Source: Psychroflexus sp. ALD_RP9
GTDB lineage: Bacteria; Bacteroidota; Bacteroidia; Flavobacteriales; Flavobacteriaceae
Direction of reading: 5' to 3'
NCBI RefSeq assembly: GCF_017311165.1
Contig: NZ_CP062973.1
Location: forward strand, 1,922,001 to 1,986,000
Length of the DNA stretch: 64,000 bases
The notes below the pieces were generated by a model that saw only the letters and a program-made list of their open reading frames with translations, made no database searches and had not been told where the DNA came from. Numbering within the stretch: the stretch's first letter is position 1; the number at the start of each line of letters is the position of its first letter. Below, piece by piece: positions 9,450-17,783 of the stretch. The position numbers and the translations under genes are program-made.

Positions 9450-9962
9450 TTAAATATCAAATTCATACACCTTTGGGTTCTTTGGGTCTTCGCAAACGTC
9501 CAAGTGAACCCAAGTGATTTGCTTTCCATTATATTTTCGCTCTAAACGAATAGGATGAGGAATCTCATCTGCGTGCTCTTTAAGCCATTCCCGATGCTCC
9601 TTTGCAGTTTGTCCTTCTACATCATAATCCAAAGCCATAGAAAGCACATGACCACTTAACCATGCATCGTCGTTATCGGCTCTAGTTTGAAGCATTGGCG
9701 TAGATGTGTCTCTAATACCTCTTTCGTCGAAACCACCGCCCCAAAGCCAAGTATTTACAGTTATTGATGCGTCTATGTTGACCCGTATCCAAAGTAAATT
9801 TTCAAGAAGTCTTTTGTCAAACCTTGATAAAATGAAGTTATTACCGTAATGCGCATATTTTTGATAAGCGCCTGGGCTTATCAATTCTCGAATGTCAAAA
9901 AACTCTAGAATCTTATCATAAAGCTCTTGCGTTGATAGTTTTAAAATTTCATGTTTTGTCAT
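9450..9962 (-). CDS. phage endolysin, peptidase M15-like
   Basis: The 170-residue protein has WLSGHVLSMALDYDVEG, matching the zinc-binding H-x6-D pattern of M15 peptidases, and a later WVHLDVCE that supplies the second histidine. It probably cleaves peptide bonds in peptidoglycan during lysis. There is no signal peptide, so release depends on the holin gene 11 bp downstream. The tail fibre gene ends just upstream. Confidence 0.75.
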   Translation of the reverse strand: MTKHEILKLSTQELYDKILEFFDIRELISPGAYQKYAHYGNNFILSRFDKRLLENLLWIRVNIDASITVNTWLWGGGFDERGIRDTSTPMLQTRADNDDAWLSGHVLSMALDYDVEGQTAKEHREWLKEHADEIPHPIRLERKYNGKQITWVHLDVCEDPKNPKVYEFDI

Positions 9963-9972
9963 AGCCTTTATT

Positions 9973-10836
9973 TTAGTTTCCTACATAAGTGATATAAGCC
10001 AACGTAAAGTATGGCGGTCTGTTTTCGTGCGGTTGTGAGCTTCCTTTGTTATTGGTTGTAAATGAATGGGTGTGAGATGGCTCATAATCTGTGTAAGCTG
10101 GATTGTTATTGTTGTTGAATCCGCCATACTCGCCATTAGTTGTATCAACTTGTTCAGGTGTTAATGTATTGTCATTAGGGATTTGGTGGCGGTGGTTTCC
10201 AGCAGGATTTGTATTGCCAGAATGATTATGCTGCGGCATTTCGGCTTGAGTCAATGTGTGGCGTTTCGAGCCGCCTGATTTGCCAATTTCATTATAATCA
10301 TCGTCATTGGGGTCTAAGCCAACTACGAACCGGCCGCTTAAATCTGGCGTACCATTAGTCCCATCACACAACTGCCAGCCTTGCTCTATATCGGTAATTG
10401 AACCAAAGTACATTTGAACAGTTTGCGGATGTATGCGTTTTGAAAGCTCAAGCTGTGTTTTTAATCTTTTAAAGTCTGACAGTGCAACATTGCCTTCAGC
10501 TGTGTTGGTAAGCTTAGCGTATCTTTCAAAATAGGTGTCTATTATATCACCGCTGCCGTCTCCATCTGCATCCTTCAAATACTGCGTTTGTTCAACTTGC
10601 TGAATGATTTCAACATGTGTTTTAGCTTGACCGCCTTGAAAGGTAAAAATCTCACCATTAATAACAACAATACCATTGCTGATCGTGCTACCTGTGTTCT
10701 CAACGCCTGTAATAATAGCATTATCACCAAGCGAAGCAGCTGCCGTGTCGGCAACTTGCTGTATCATTTCGGCTATATGTCGCCATGTTTTACTGGTGCC
10801 TGGAAAGCCACCGCCTTCTACGTGTATTGTTTTCAT
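9973..10836 (-). CDS. tail fibre protein with phage tail-collar domain
   Basis: The 287-residue protein has a central collar signature (YFGSITDIEQGWQLCDGTNG, then TPDLSGRFVVG) followed by histidine-rich HTLTQAEMPQHNHSG and NHRHQI, and ends ENRPPYFTLAYI. This is the Tail_Collar/microcystin-dependent-protein pattern of trimeric receptor-binding fibres. It overlaps the next upstream gene by 4 bp, so translation is probably coupled. Confidence 0.85.
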   Translation of the reverse strand: MKTIHVEGGGFPGTSKTWRHIAEMIQQVADTAAASLGDNAIITGVENTGSTISNGIVVINGEIFTFQGGQAKTHVEIIQQVEQTQYLKDADGDGSGDIIDTYFERYAKLTNTAEGNVALSDFKRLKTQLELSKRIHPQTVQMYFGSITDIEQGWQLCDGTNGTPDLSGRFVVGLDPNDDDYNEIGKSGGSKRHTLTQAEMPQHNHSGNTNPAGNHRHQIPNDNTLTPEQVDTTNGEYGGFNNNNNPAYTDYEPSHTHSFTTNNKGSSQPHENRPPYFTLAYITYVGN

Positions 10837-11351
10837 GATTCAAATTTTATTTGATAAGTTTTGTCGGGCAAACGATAAAAATCTATTAAAGAGCGTAGCC
10901 TTATAAGTTGTGAGCTGCCTTCTATGTAATTGTTTTGAAATTCTGTTGGTAAGACCACCACAAAGTCTACATCTAGTTGCTCAAGTTCTTGCGGGTTGTA
11001 AAATCTAGGATGATCGGCATTGTCTTGCGGGTTGTAAAAATGTACAGGTGCATTTTCGTCAGGATTGTAAAAATAAACAGGAGACAAATAAACCCCGTCA
11101 ACAATATAAATACGTCGTTCTTGTTGGTCAAAAGCATCGTTCAAAACTTTTTCTATACTAAATACTTGAGGCGTGTGGTCGAGTTCGTAATTCTTTTTGG
11201 TTCTGTAATTTAAAAATTGCGTGTGCAAATTTTGCACTGGTTTAAGTAAGCAAACTAACCACGCATAGCTTCTTGATTGTCTAAGGCTATGCGGTAACAA
11301 ATGCATTGGCAAGCTTGCCCAATTCAACTGATAAATTTGGTCGAATATCAT
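10833..11351 (-). CDS. phage tail/baseplate protein with FYNP repeats
   Basis: This 172-residue protein is not recognised by family. Residues from about 105 carry three closely spaced FYNP motifs (VYFYNPDENA, VHFYNPQDNA, PRFYNPQE). It overlaps genes on both sides by 4 bp, between the baseplate J-like protein and the fibre. It is therefore likely a fibre-attachment or gp48-like baseplate component; this is inference from position. Confidence 0.6.
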   Translation of the reverse strand: MIFDQIYQLNWASLPMHLLPHSLRQSRSYAWLVCLLKPVQNLHTQFLNYRTKKNYELDHTPQVFSIEKVLNDAFDQQERRIYIVDGVYLSPVYFYNPDENAPVHFYNPQDNADHPRFYNPQELEQLDVDFVVVLPTEFQNNYIEGSSQLIRLRSLIDFYRLPDKTYQIKFES

Positions 11352-12196
11352 AACTGCACGGTTTTAGGAATAAATTCTATATTTAAATCCTCTTCAGCAA
11401 TACGCATATAACCGCTGTTGGCCACATAGCTGCTTTCTATGTTTTGCCATTCAGCAGGCTGTAAATAGTTAGCTTCTACATTGTCGATGTACACTTCACG
11501 GTCTGCACAGCCTTCAACATCTTGAAGCAAGTCAATTAGTGCCGCAATAGAAAATTCGCCATTAAATTTGAGCACGGTTAAATAGTTATTAATAACATCT
11601 TGAACAGGCGTATTATTGCTCCCATCTATACGTGCACCGTTGCTATCTAGCACTAAAGGATCATAAAAGAAACGTATGTCAAGCTTAAGCTGATCTGGTG
11701 CATCTGAAAAGACAATTATTTTAGTTCCTGCAGGTTTTATGATAGCGAAATATTGTTCTAAGCTTGTAATTTCTTCAGGCGTAAGTGCTGCCAAATCGCT
11801 GTTTGACTCTTTAGCAACTTTAATAAACAGGTTTTTTCGCTTCCCAAGTTCTAATTCTATCACTGCAGCTCGAGCAACTATTTGCATTTCTGCAATTTGT
11901 TCGGCATCGAGGCCGTCATCACTATATTCAGCATTGTCTTGCAATGCTTGGCCATAACGAAAGGCTAAAGCCTTCTCACGAAACCAAAGTAAAGTGTAGC
12001 GCTTTTGTTCTCTTATTTTTTGGTCGGTTTCAGCTGTATAAGTTTTAAAGAATTGATACAAGGTCCAAACCACAGTCGCCACCACATAAGCCCAAATATT
12101 ATAGATGGCCACATTACTAGAGCTGTTAAGTCCTTCTAAGGCTTCTTGGTTAGCCTTTTCGGCTAAAATTTGATTTTTAATACCTTGTATAGTCAT
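11348..12196 (-). CDS. baseplate wedge protein, gpJ/Mu gp47-like
   Basis: The 282-residue protein sits where baseplate J genes occur, upstream of the fibre genes. Its middle part (KPAGTKIIVFSDAPDQLKLDIRFFYDPLVLD) resembles the beta-rich region of baseplate J proteins, followed by DVINNYLTVLKFNGEFSIAALIDLLQDVEG and EVYIDNVEA. It is shorter than classical gpJ and has a hydrophobic N-terminal helix (YNIWAYVVATVVWTLYQFF). Family call is moderate. Confidence 0.6.
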   Translation of the reverse strand: MTIQGIKNQILAEKANQEALEGLNSSSNVAIYNIWAYVVATVVWTLYQFFKTYTAETDQKIREQKRYTLLWFREKALAFRYGQALQDNAEYSDDGLDAEQIAEMQIVARAAVIELELGKRKNLFIKVAKESNSDLAALTPEEITSLEQYFAIIKPAGTKIIVFSDAPDQLKLDIRFFYDPLVLDSNGARIDGSNNTPVQDVINNYLTVLKFNGEFSIAALIDLLQDVEGCADREVYIDNVEANYLQPAEWQNIESSYVANSGYMRIAEEDLNIEFIPKTVQL

Positions 12197-12224
12197 ATTT
12201 TTATATCTTTGTCATGTCTATGTA

Positions 12225-12318
12225 TTGTAACTGTAAAAGTCTTTTAGACTTTGTTTTGTAACTGTAATAGAGCTTTTAAGCCCAATTTATTGATGCGAAA
12301 GCATTGATAAATGGGCTT
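12225..12318. repeat. 12-bp direct repeat and long stem-loop before the baseplate gene
   Basis: TTGTAACTGTAA occurs at 12225-12236 and 12256-12267, enclosing a small AAAGTC/GACTTT hairpin. A near-perfect stem-loop follows (12278-12318, AAGCCC... pairing with ...GGGCTT around a GAAA loop). It fills the gap between two minus-strand tail genes and may be a terminator or processing site. Confidence 0.55.
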
Positions 12319-12321
12319 ATT

Positions 12322-12756
12322 TTATTCAATACTTTTCCAAATATTTGCATTCTCCATTAAATAATTTCTAAGTTCAATTATGTTTCTAATTTGACCCTTT
12401 ATCTCTTCTCCTTTATGATTTATATGGCTAAATGTTCCAAAATGATTAATTACGAAAGCAACTTTATTATAGAATTTATAATATTTAAAACCGCCTGGTA
12501 GTTCTGAAGGTGTGATTAGAAGATGTGTAGGAGTTCCTTCTGTAAAACCTTCTTTTAGTAAATTAGCTTTATTAATGATAGGGACAAATTGTAAGCTAAT
12601 TGCATCAGATTTATCATCATAACTGTATTCAAGGCTATGCTTATAACCTGGCAATTCTTGATTTAAAAACTCTTTAACTAAGTTTCTATCTTGGTCTTTT
12701 CTTGGCTCAATTGTAAGCTTCAAACCATCTTTTGTTCGTTTAAATGTTGCTTCCAT
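12322..12756 (-). CDS. phage protein of unknown function
   Basis: This 144-residue protein (MEATFKRTKDGLKLTIEPRKDQDRN) has no recognised domain, signal peptide or membrane segment. It is mixed alpha/beta and lies between a tail protein and a strong stem-loop. Its start overlaps the stop of the upstream gene by one base. The intergenic stem-loop downstream suggests it may be an accessory gene inserted among the tail genes. Confidence 0.6.
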   Translation of the reverse strand: MEATFKRTKDGLKLTIEPRKDQDRNLVKEFLNQELPGYKHSLEYSYDDKSDAISLQFVPIINKANLLKEGFTEGTPTHLLITPSELPGGFKYYKFYNKVAFVINHFGTFSHINHKGEEIKGQIRNIIELRNYLMENANIWKSIE

Positions 12757-13562
12757 TAATTAGGGTTTAAGCGGTTTTCAAAATGATATTCAACATCTGT
12801 TTCATTAATTGCCATAACGATGACATCAAATATGGCATTGCCTTCAATAGCGGTATAATCTATACCATAGTCACGCTTTCTTGCTGCCACACCTAGTATT
12901 GATGGTGCTTTAAATAGTCTGTTTTTCTGAAGCCGAATAATTGATTTACCTAATGGCTTTTTAGCTTTTACCGTTAAGGTTTCAGTTTGGTAAGGTGTAA
13001 TGTAGCCATAGTAATTAATGGCATAGTTGTCTAAATCAAACTCAAAGTCATCTGTTAGCGACTTAAGCTTTGGTGTTTTAAAATTTTGTAAGCTTTGCTG
13101 AAGTGAAACAATGTCTTGATATAAGTTGTTGGCAGTTCCATTATAGCCGCCTTTGGGTAATAAATTATCTAAATAGTCTTGAAGCCCATCTATCATTGAA
13201 ATAGGATGACTATTCGGGTGTGTGTAATTACTTAAATTGTTTAGCTTTTGGAGTAGCTCGTTGGTAAAATCGTTTTCAGATAGTCCTTTGCCTGGCACCT
13301 TATCTACTTTTAAATCTAGGCTTTTTCTGAGCCCAAAAACATCATCAATAGTTAAATTAAGCTCTTTAGGCTTAGGTAGTTTCAATTCTATGTCGTTGGT
13401 GAAGTTTAAAATAATAAATTGCTCATCTTGCTGTATATTAACAAGCAGCTGACCTTGGCTTTTATGCCAAAAGCTATCCAGTAAATTATAATATTTGTTG
13501 CGCACAACTGGATCATCGCAGGTCAAATAATCTCTTAGTATTTCAATGGTTTGTATAGACAT
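12756..13562 (-). CDS. phage tail-associated structural protein
   Basis: The 268-residue protein has a segment FGLRKSLDLKVDKVPGKGLS, followed by ENDFTNELLQKLNN, a pattern common in fibre/appendage proteins of Bacteroidota phages, and a beta-rich C-terminus (YYGYITPYQTETLTVKAKKP). It is probably a fibre or baseplate appendage. It directly follows the LysM-like gene. Confidence 0.6.
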   Translation of the reverse strand: MSIQTIEILRDYLTCDDPVVRNKYYNLLDSFWHKSQGQLLVNIQQDEQFIILNFTNDIELKLPKPKELNLTIDDVFGLRKSLDLKVDKVPGKGLSENDFTNELLQKLNNLSNYTHPNSHPISMIDGLQDYLDNLLPKGGYNGTANNLYQDIVSLQQSLQNFKTPKLKSLTDDFEFDLDNYAINYYGYITPYQTETLTVKAKKPLGKSIIRLQKNRLFKAPSILGVAARKRDYGIDYTAIEGNAIFDVIVMAINETDVEYHFENRLNPN

Positions 13563-13853
13563 TTATTTAAAGTATTTACAATAATTACAATTATCATCTT
13601 GGGTTACAGTTATTGCCTTTTGTGCTTGAGTTAAGGCTGTTGCTGGTTTTATATTTCTGTTTTCAAAATAGTTGACGATTTCTTTTTTTGCTTTTTCAAA
13701 TTCAGGCACTTGTAGCAATTGCCCAGGTACTAGTTCTTCAGTTATTGAAATGTTATTTTCAAGACAAAGCAAGCTTAGACCTTCAATGGTGCCATAGACT
13801 TGAATAGCTATGTCAAAAACAGATTGCCCAGATATCACTTTAACTTCATTCAT
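13563..13853 (-). CDS. LysM-like tail protein (gpX-like)
   Basis: The 96-residue protein begins KVISGQSVFDIAIQVYGTIEG and ends its first domain with LVPGQLLQVPE, a LysM/tail X pattern used in contractile tails at the tube-baseplate junction. A C-terminal NCNYCKYF motif has two cysteines two residues apart. It overlaps the upstream coiled-coil gene by 4 bp. Confidence 0.7.
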   Translation of the reverse strand: MNEVKVISGQSVFDIAIQVYGTIEGLSLLCLENNISITEELVPGQLLQVPEFEKAKKEIVNYFENRNIKPATALTQAQKAITVTQDDNCNYCKYFK

Positions 13854-14263
13854 TTGTCTAATTCGTTATACTTTTTTTTCCAGTAGTTCAAATTGTCCGA
13901 CAGTCTTTTTACTTGTTTTCTAAGGCTTTTAATCTCTTCATCTTTTTCATTCTTTAGGGCTTCAAATTTTCGCTCATAATCCGCCTTTAAGTCATCATGT
14001 CGGCGTTCATATTCTACTTTCATGTAGTTAAAGCGATCTTCATAACGCAGTTTTAAATCGTCTAAGGCTTCTTGGTACTGATCCATGATTTTCTTAGAGC
14101 TGTCGGCCTTTACTTTGCTAACTTCAGCGCGCATCTGTTCGATTTCAGCATTTTTTTTATTGATTTCGGCCTTGGTAGAGCTGCGCTTAAAAAACCAACC
14201 TAATAAGGCTGTGAGTATTAAGATCAAGGCTTTACCGATATAATCTGATATAAAATCTGTCAT
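13850..14263 (-). CDS. membrane-anchored coiled-coil protein, possible spanin-like
   Basis: One N-terminal transmembrane helix (IGKALILILTALLGWFF) is followed by about 105 residues of highly charged coiled coil ending NYWKKKYNEL. The topology fits an inner-membrane spanin or similar lysis accessory, but it lies among baseplate genes rather than beside the holin. An alternative is a tail-associated membrane anchor. No family is recognised. Confidence 0.55.
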   Translation of the reverse strand: MTDFISDYIGKALILILTALLGWFFKRSSTKAEINKKNAEIEQMRAEVSKVKADSSKKIMDQYQEALDDLKLRYEDRFNYMKVEYERRHDDLKADYERKFEALKNEKDEEIKSLRKQVKRLSDNLNYWKKKYNELDK

Positions 14264-14553
14264 ACTTCTATTTTTAAATTTTTAAAGCCTTTAGACAAGT
14301 CAATTAATGGGTTTACATAACCGTCAAAATTGAGTTGAACTCTAAGGTTTCTTTTAAAAGCTGTTTTTGTAGTGTTACTTTTTAAATAACTTCTAACACC
14401 AAAACCTACTTGAGGAAACTCTTTATATTCGCCTGGGTGTGCTTCAATAATATGATTAACATGTTGTAAGTCAGCAACACCAATAACAAAGTCGCCATTT
14501 TGAATTTTTAGTTCATTGGCTTCATCTAGCAATATGTCATTACGCTTATTCAT
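14260..14553 (-). CDS. baseplate protein gpW/gp25-like (Mu gp46)
   Basis: The 97-residue protein has the gp25-like pattern: an N-terminal strand pair (ELKIQNGDFVIGVADLQHVN), PGEYKEFPQVGFGVRSYL, then KRNLRVQLNFDGY. It sits between gpV-like and other baseplate genes. This is the small wedge subunit that connects sheath and baseplate. Confidence 0.75.
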   Translation of the reverse strand: MNKRNDILLDEANELKIQNGDFVIGVADLQHVNHIIEAHPGEYKEFPQVGFGVRSYLKSNTTKTAFKRNLRVQLNFDGYVNPLIDLSKGFKNLKIEV

Positions 14554-14756
14554 TAGCTTATTTGTCCTGTTCCTGTAAATGCACCTTGATTACTATCTCC
14601 AGATATGCTAATTGTAGCTGACTGTAAATAATCTTTTATAGCAGCTACAAGCATATCTGCATAAATCTCTTTAGACGTATCATAATCGTCCTGTTCTATC
14701 ATAGCATCTGTTATATTTATAATATCCTGCTTAAGTTTTGGGTTGTTCAGTGCCAT
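14553..14756 (-). CDS. small phage protein, baseplate region
   Basis: This 67-residue acidic protein (MALNNPKLKQDIINITDAMIEQDDYD) ends in a Ser/Gly-rich tail (GDSNQGAFTGTGQIS). It resembles the small proteins found between gpV and gp25 genes in Bacteroidota Mu-like phages. It shares one base with each neighbour. Function unknown. Confidence 0.6.
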   Translation of the reverse strand: MALNNPKLKQDIINITDAMIEQDDYDTSKEIYADMLVAAIKDYLQSATISISGDSNQGAFTGTGQIS

Positions 14757-15244
14757 TAGCTTAATAATTTGTTGGTATTAATATTCATTTCTTTAAAGCT
14801 TTGAATATTATCTAAACTAAAACTTCCTGGTCCAGACGGTGTTTGAATTACAGCTGATTGCAAAACTTGAAAAAGACTGTTTAAAATGCTTTTAAGTGAT
14901 GTTTCAGTATTCTTTAAATTCATTTTCCCGCCTTCGGTTGAAATTTCGCAACCGTCAATAATTACTTTAAAGCTTTCAATTTCGCCATACTTCACAATGC
15001 AGGTTTCTTCTGGAGCTCCTTCAATTTCTAAACAAACCACTTGGCTACCTTCAGCTGGCGTAATCAGTATATAATTCTCTAAGTCTTTAGCAACCGAATG
15101 AAGTCTTACATCGGTGAGCTTTGGCAACTCTTTCCTATCAACTTCACAAGTAGTCCCTGAAACCTTAGTAACTGTGCCAAGGCTAGTCACTATCTTCCTG
15201 CGTTCTAAGGCTTTTAAAGCTTCCTTAAAATTTTCTTTTCCCAT
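14756..15244 (-). CDS. baseplate spike protein, gpV/Mu gp45-like
   Basis: The 162-residue protein has an OB-fold-like N-terminal half (GTVTKVSGTTCEVDRKE, then YILITPAEGSQVVCLEIEG) and a repetitive C-terminal part, as in tail spike or puncturing proteins. It is next to the gpD-like hub gene, the usual partner. Call rests on size, position and fold pattern. Confidence 0.65.
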   Translation of the reverse strand: MGKENFKEALKALERRKIVTSLGTVTKVSGTTCEVDRKELPKLTDVRLHSVAKDLENYILITPAEGSQVVCLEIEGAPEETCIVKYGEIESFKVIIDGCEISTEGGKMNLKNTETSLKSILNSLFQVLQSAVIQTPSGPGSFSLDNIQSFKEMNINTNKLLS

Positions 15245-15247
15245 CTT

Positions 15248-16219
15248 TTAAAGCTTTATACTTATTTTGTTGCTTCTTTTTATTCCTACCATAGCATTTA
15301 CGTCTGTAACTACGCTTTCAATTAAAAAATCACCATCTCGTTCTCCAGTAGGATAGTTAGGGTCGATTAAGCTTAAGGTATCTCCAGCCTTAGTTCTGGG
15401 TACACACCAACCGTCTAAATTACCTTCATAACCATCAAATACGATGTTTTTATAGTAATCTTCAGACCAAATTTTTAATTCGCCTTTGTTTAAGTTTAAA
15501 GGCGCGTGAAGTGTTCGTTCGCCATTAATGTTTTTGCCAAACTCATAGATCACTTTTTCTGAAGTGCCTTTTTGAAGGCTAATGGCTTTAATTTTAATTT
15601 CTTTTTTGTCCTTACTTACGTATTTTAAATCTGAACTTTCTCTGATATTACGGCCAAAAGAATATTGGTGTTTTTTTCCTGAAGCTAAACTTAACATTGT
15701 TCCGGCTTTTAATGTTTTTCCATCAAACCAACATTTTATGCCAAACTTTCTTAAATCTTCTAGCACTTCATAAGCAGTGGCATTTTCGATATTTAGCTTA
15801 CCTAGTGAAATATCGCCGACTTCAAAATTATAACCTGGAGCAATTGCCTTAAGGAGATCTTCTAACTTGATATTGTCAAAGCTTAAATTATATTTCTTGC
15901 TTTTTTTGAGCCTACTCATTTCATCTTCGCATTCTATTAAGATTGGTATTTCAGCACCTATATTCTTGATATAACCTACAAATTCGCTTTCTAAATTGCC
16001 GTTATATCCAAACTTGATAGTTACAGGCATGTCTTTTTGTATGATATCTAGTAAATATTTACCTCTAAAATCAGTTTGATTATTGATTTTAAACTCTCTA
16101 GGTAAACTTATCTTGGCAGTATCCATCAAACTATTTAAAGTGTTTTCTATACGAATACTTTTGAGATTATTTATTTCAAAATCACCAATTTTAACAGATA
16201 TGTCTATGTTTACATACAT
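15248..16219 (-). CDS. tail hub protein, gpD/Mu gp44-like
   Basis: The 323-residue protein starts MYVNIDISVKIGDFEINNLK and contains FRGKYLLDIIQKDMPVTIKFGYNG, a first-barrel hub pattern, then DLLKAIAPGYNFEV typical of the phage late-control D family. It forms the trimeric hub between tail tube and spike. It is adjacent to the gpV-like gene. Confidence 0.75.
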   Translation of the reverse strand: MYVNIDISVKIGDFEINNLKSIRIENTLNSLMDTAKISLPREFKINNQTDFRGKYLLDIIQKDMPVTIKFGYNGNLESEFVGYIKNIGAEIPILIECEDEMSRLKKSKKYNLSFDNIKLEDLLKAIAPGYNFEVGDISLGKLNIENATAYEVLEDLRKFGIKCWFDGKTLKAGTMLSLASGKKHQYSFGRNIRESSDLKYVSKDKKEIKIKAISLQKGTSEKVIYEFGKNINGERTLHAPLNLNKGELKIWSEDYYKNIVFDGYEGNLDGWCVPRTKAGDTLSLIDPNYPTGERDGDFLIESVVTDVNAMVGIKRSNKISIKL

Positions 16220-16809
16220 TAACTAAAAACATTAAATTCTACAGGTTTTATGCTCTTAGCAGAAAGTATTACCACCAAAGTATCTTCATAGCCATCTAAT
16301 GGCTCTAAGCGTATAGATGTAAAATAAATAGAATCGATACGCTTGTCTTCAAATTGAGTACCTTCTACATCGATAATGTTGTTAATTTCAAAAAACTGGG
16401 TAATTGCTTCTACTTGACTTTGTGGGTAGGTTTTGTTTTCCATATCTACCAAAAGGCCTCTCATTTCTATTTGCCAAGGTCTAGTTCCCCAACGCTCTAC
16501 AATTATATTATCACTACCGTTAACTTGCGTTTCTATAAGTTGTTTTTTACGGCTAAATTCCATTACTAGTGGTGGAGCCAATACATTTGGGCTTACACTT
16601 GTAAGCATTTGTCCGAAGGTAATTTGTTGGCTGTTGTGTTTAAATGTAATCTGTTCTACATCTTCATTTAACGTAGGGTAAAAAGATAAACCATAGTCAT
16701 TTTCATTAGCATCTACAACGGCCGCATTAAGGCTATTATTTACTGCCATCATCCCAAAGGCGGCGGCGTATCTTGCTGCTAAATCTATAACTATGGTTTC
16801 TCTACTCAC
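16219..16809 (-). CDS. DUF6046-like tail protein
   Basis: The 196-residue protein uses a GTG start (16809) that overlaps the end of the frameshifted chaperone frame. Its sequence (ITFGQMLTSVSPNVLAPPLVMEFSRKKQ, split by GSDNIIVERWGTRPWQIEMRG) is typical of a Bacteroidota phage tail family found between the chaperones and the hub. It probably corresponds to the Mu gp43/LysM-type connector; no tape measure gene lies here because it is in the plus-strand block. Confidence 0.65.
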   Translation of the reverse strand: MSRETIVIDLAARYAAAFGMMAVNNSLNAAVVDANENDYGLSFYPTLNEDVEQITFKHNSQQITFGQMLTSVSPNVLAPPLVMEFSRKKQLIETQVNGSDNIIVERWGTRPWQIEMRGLLVDMENKTYPQSQVEAITQFFEINNIIDVEGTQFEDKRIDSIYFTSIRLEPLDGYEDTLVVILSAKSIKPVEFNVFS

Positions 16810-17340
16810 TTTTTTTAGGTTTTACGTTTAAATGGCCGTTTTCGCCTAGCCAAGTTATTTGTGCTAGTTTCATTGCCCAAGTATCATCGTCCAGTAATTC
16901 TGGAAAAGGGATGTGTAAATAAAAGCTAATGAGCGCATCGGCTTTTAGGTACAAGTCACTTCCTTTCTCATAGCTTAGACCAGGGCAAACGTCTAAAGCC
17001 TTCTGGACTTTCCCTCTCTAATTGGTATAAGTTCTGCTAAGGCCGAAATAGCTGCATAGTACAAGCCATCATCAGCTAGAATTTCTTCCTTAGAAGTAAG
17101 TACACATTGTTTTACCAATATTTCTTGAGCTTTTTTTGGGTCTTGGTTTTTGTACCTTTGAAATTGCCCAACAACCGATCGGTTGGGCACAACAGCTAAG
17201 ACTTCTAGATGCTCTTCGTAATCGTCATCCTTTGGCAATTCTAACACACGTAATTTATCGCCGTGCTTTGCCTTATATTCTTTAATTACAGCTTCAGATA
17301 GCTGTCCTACTTTGTGTTTAGTTTCTTCTTTTTTTGACAT
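16802..17340 (-). CDS. tail assembly chaperone, long -1 frameshift product (gpGT-like)
   Basis: A -1 shift at GGGAAAG (17008-17014) moves the ribosome from the short chaperone frame into a 68-residue extension (VQKALDVCPGLSYEKGSD through GHLNVKPKKSE) that stops at 16802. The extension has no good start codon of its own. The product would be 179 residues. This is the classical G/GT arrangement of tail chaperones that load the tape measure protein. Confidence 0.75.
16993..17340 (-). CDS. tail assembly chaperone, short product (gpG-like)
   Basis: The 115-residue protein is charged and helical, with TSKEEILADDGLYYAAISALAELI at the C-terminus, the pattern of phage tail chaperones. It ends REGKSRRL just past a GGGAAAG slippery site. 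It lies directly after the tail tube gene, the conserved place for chaperones in contractile-tailed phages. Confidence 0.75.
   Translation of the reverse strand: MSKKEETKHKVGQLSEAVIKEYKAKHGDKLRVLELPKDDDYEEHLEVLAVVPNRSVVGQFQRYKNQDPKKAQEILVKQCVLTSKEEILADDGLYYAAISALAELIPIREGKSRRL
17008..17014 (-). promoter_or_regulatory. programmed -1 ribosomal frameshift site GGGAAAG
   Basis: On the minus strand the zero-frame codons are GAG GGA AAG TCC, giving the heptamer G GGA AAG. This is identical to the lambda G/T slippery sequence. The -1 frame after it stays open for 68 codons, whereas the zero frame stops five codons later. Confidence 0.8.
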
Positions 17341-17360
17341 GTGAGTATTGTTATGTTTAA

Positions 17361-17783
17361 TTAATTTCCTGCTGTTACGTTTAATTGCACATCTAGCGCA
17401 AATAAATCGTATTGATTTTCTAGCCCCATTTCTCCTGTTACATTTCTGCCTTCCGATTGAAATTTGGCTACAATTTTGTCAACTACTATTAAGTTGTATT
17501 CATTCACAAACTCTACAGTTAATGTAAAAGGTCTTATGCTTAATAAGTCGCCCCCAGATGCTAATTCTAAAGGCACAGCATCGGCCATCATTAAGGTCAT
17601 AGATGCCGTTGGCGTAATTTTGCCACGACTCCAACTCGTCGCTCGAGAACCTAAAGTATGGTTTAACTGGTGTTCTTGTTCGTTGCCATATTCAAGGGTC
17701 TTCACTTCAATTGGCACTCCGTTAATCTGCACTAGTACATCTGCAGAATCGTAGGCTTTACCGTTTCTGTTTATTCTTGCCAT
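17361..17783 (-). CDS. tail tube protein
   Basis: The 140-residue protein is beta-rich (SADVLVQINGVPIEVKTLEYG, then PTASMTLMMADAVPLELAS, then PFTLTVEFVNEY), the pattern of single-domain tube proteins. It lies between the sheath and the chaperones, the standard position. It shares one base with the sheath gene. Confidence 0.75.
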   Translation of the reverse strand: MARINRNGKAYDSADVLVQINGVPIEVKTLEYGNEQEHQLNHTLGSRATSWSRGKITPTASMTLMMADAVPLELASGGDLLSIRPFTLTVEFVNEYNLIVVDKIVAKFQSEGRNVTGEMGLENQYDLFALDVQLNVTAGN

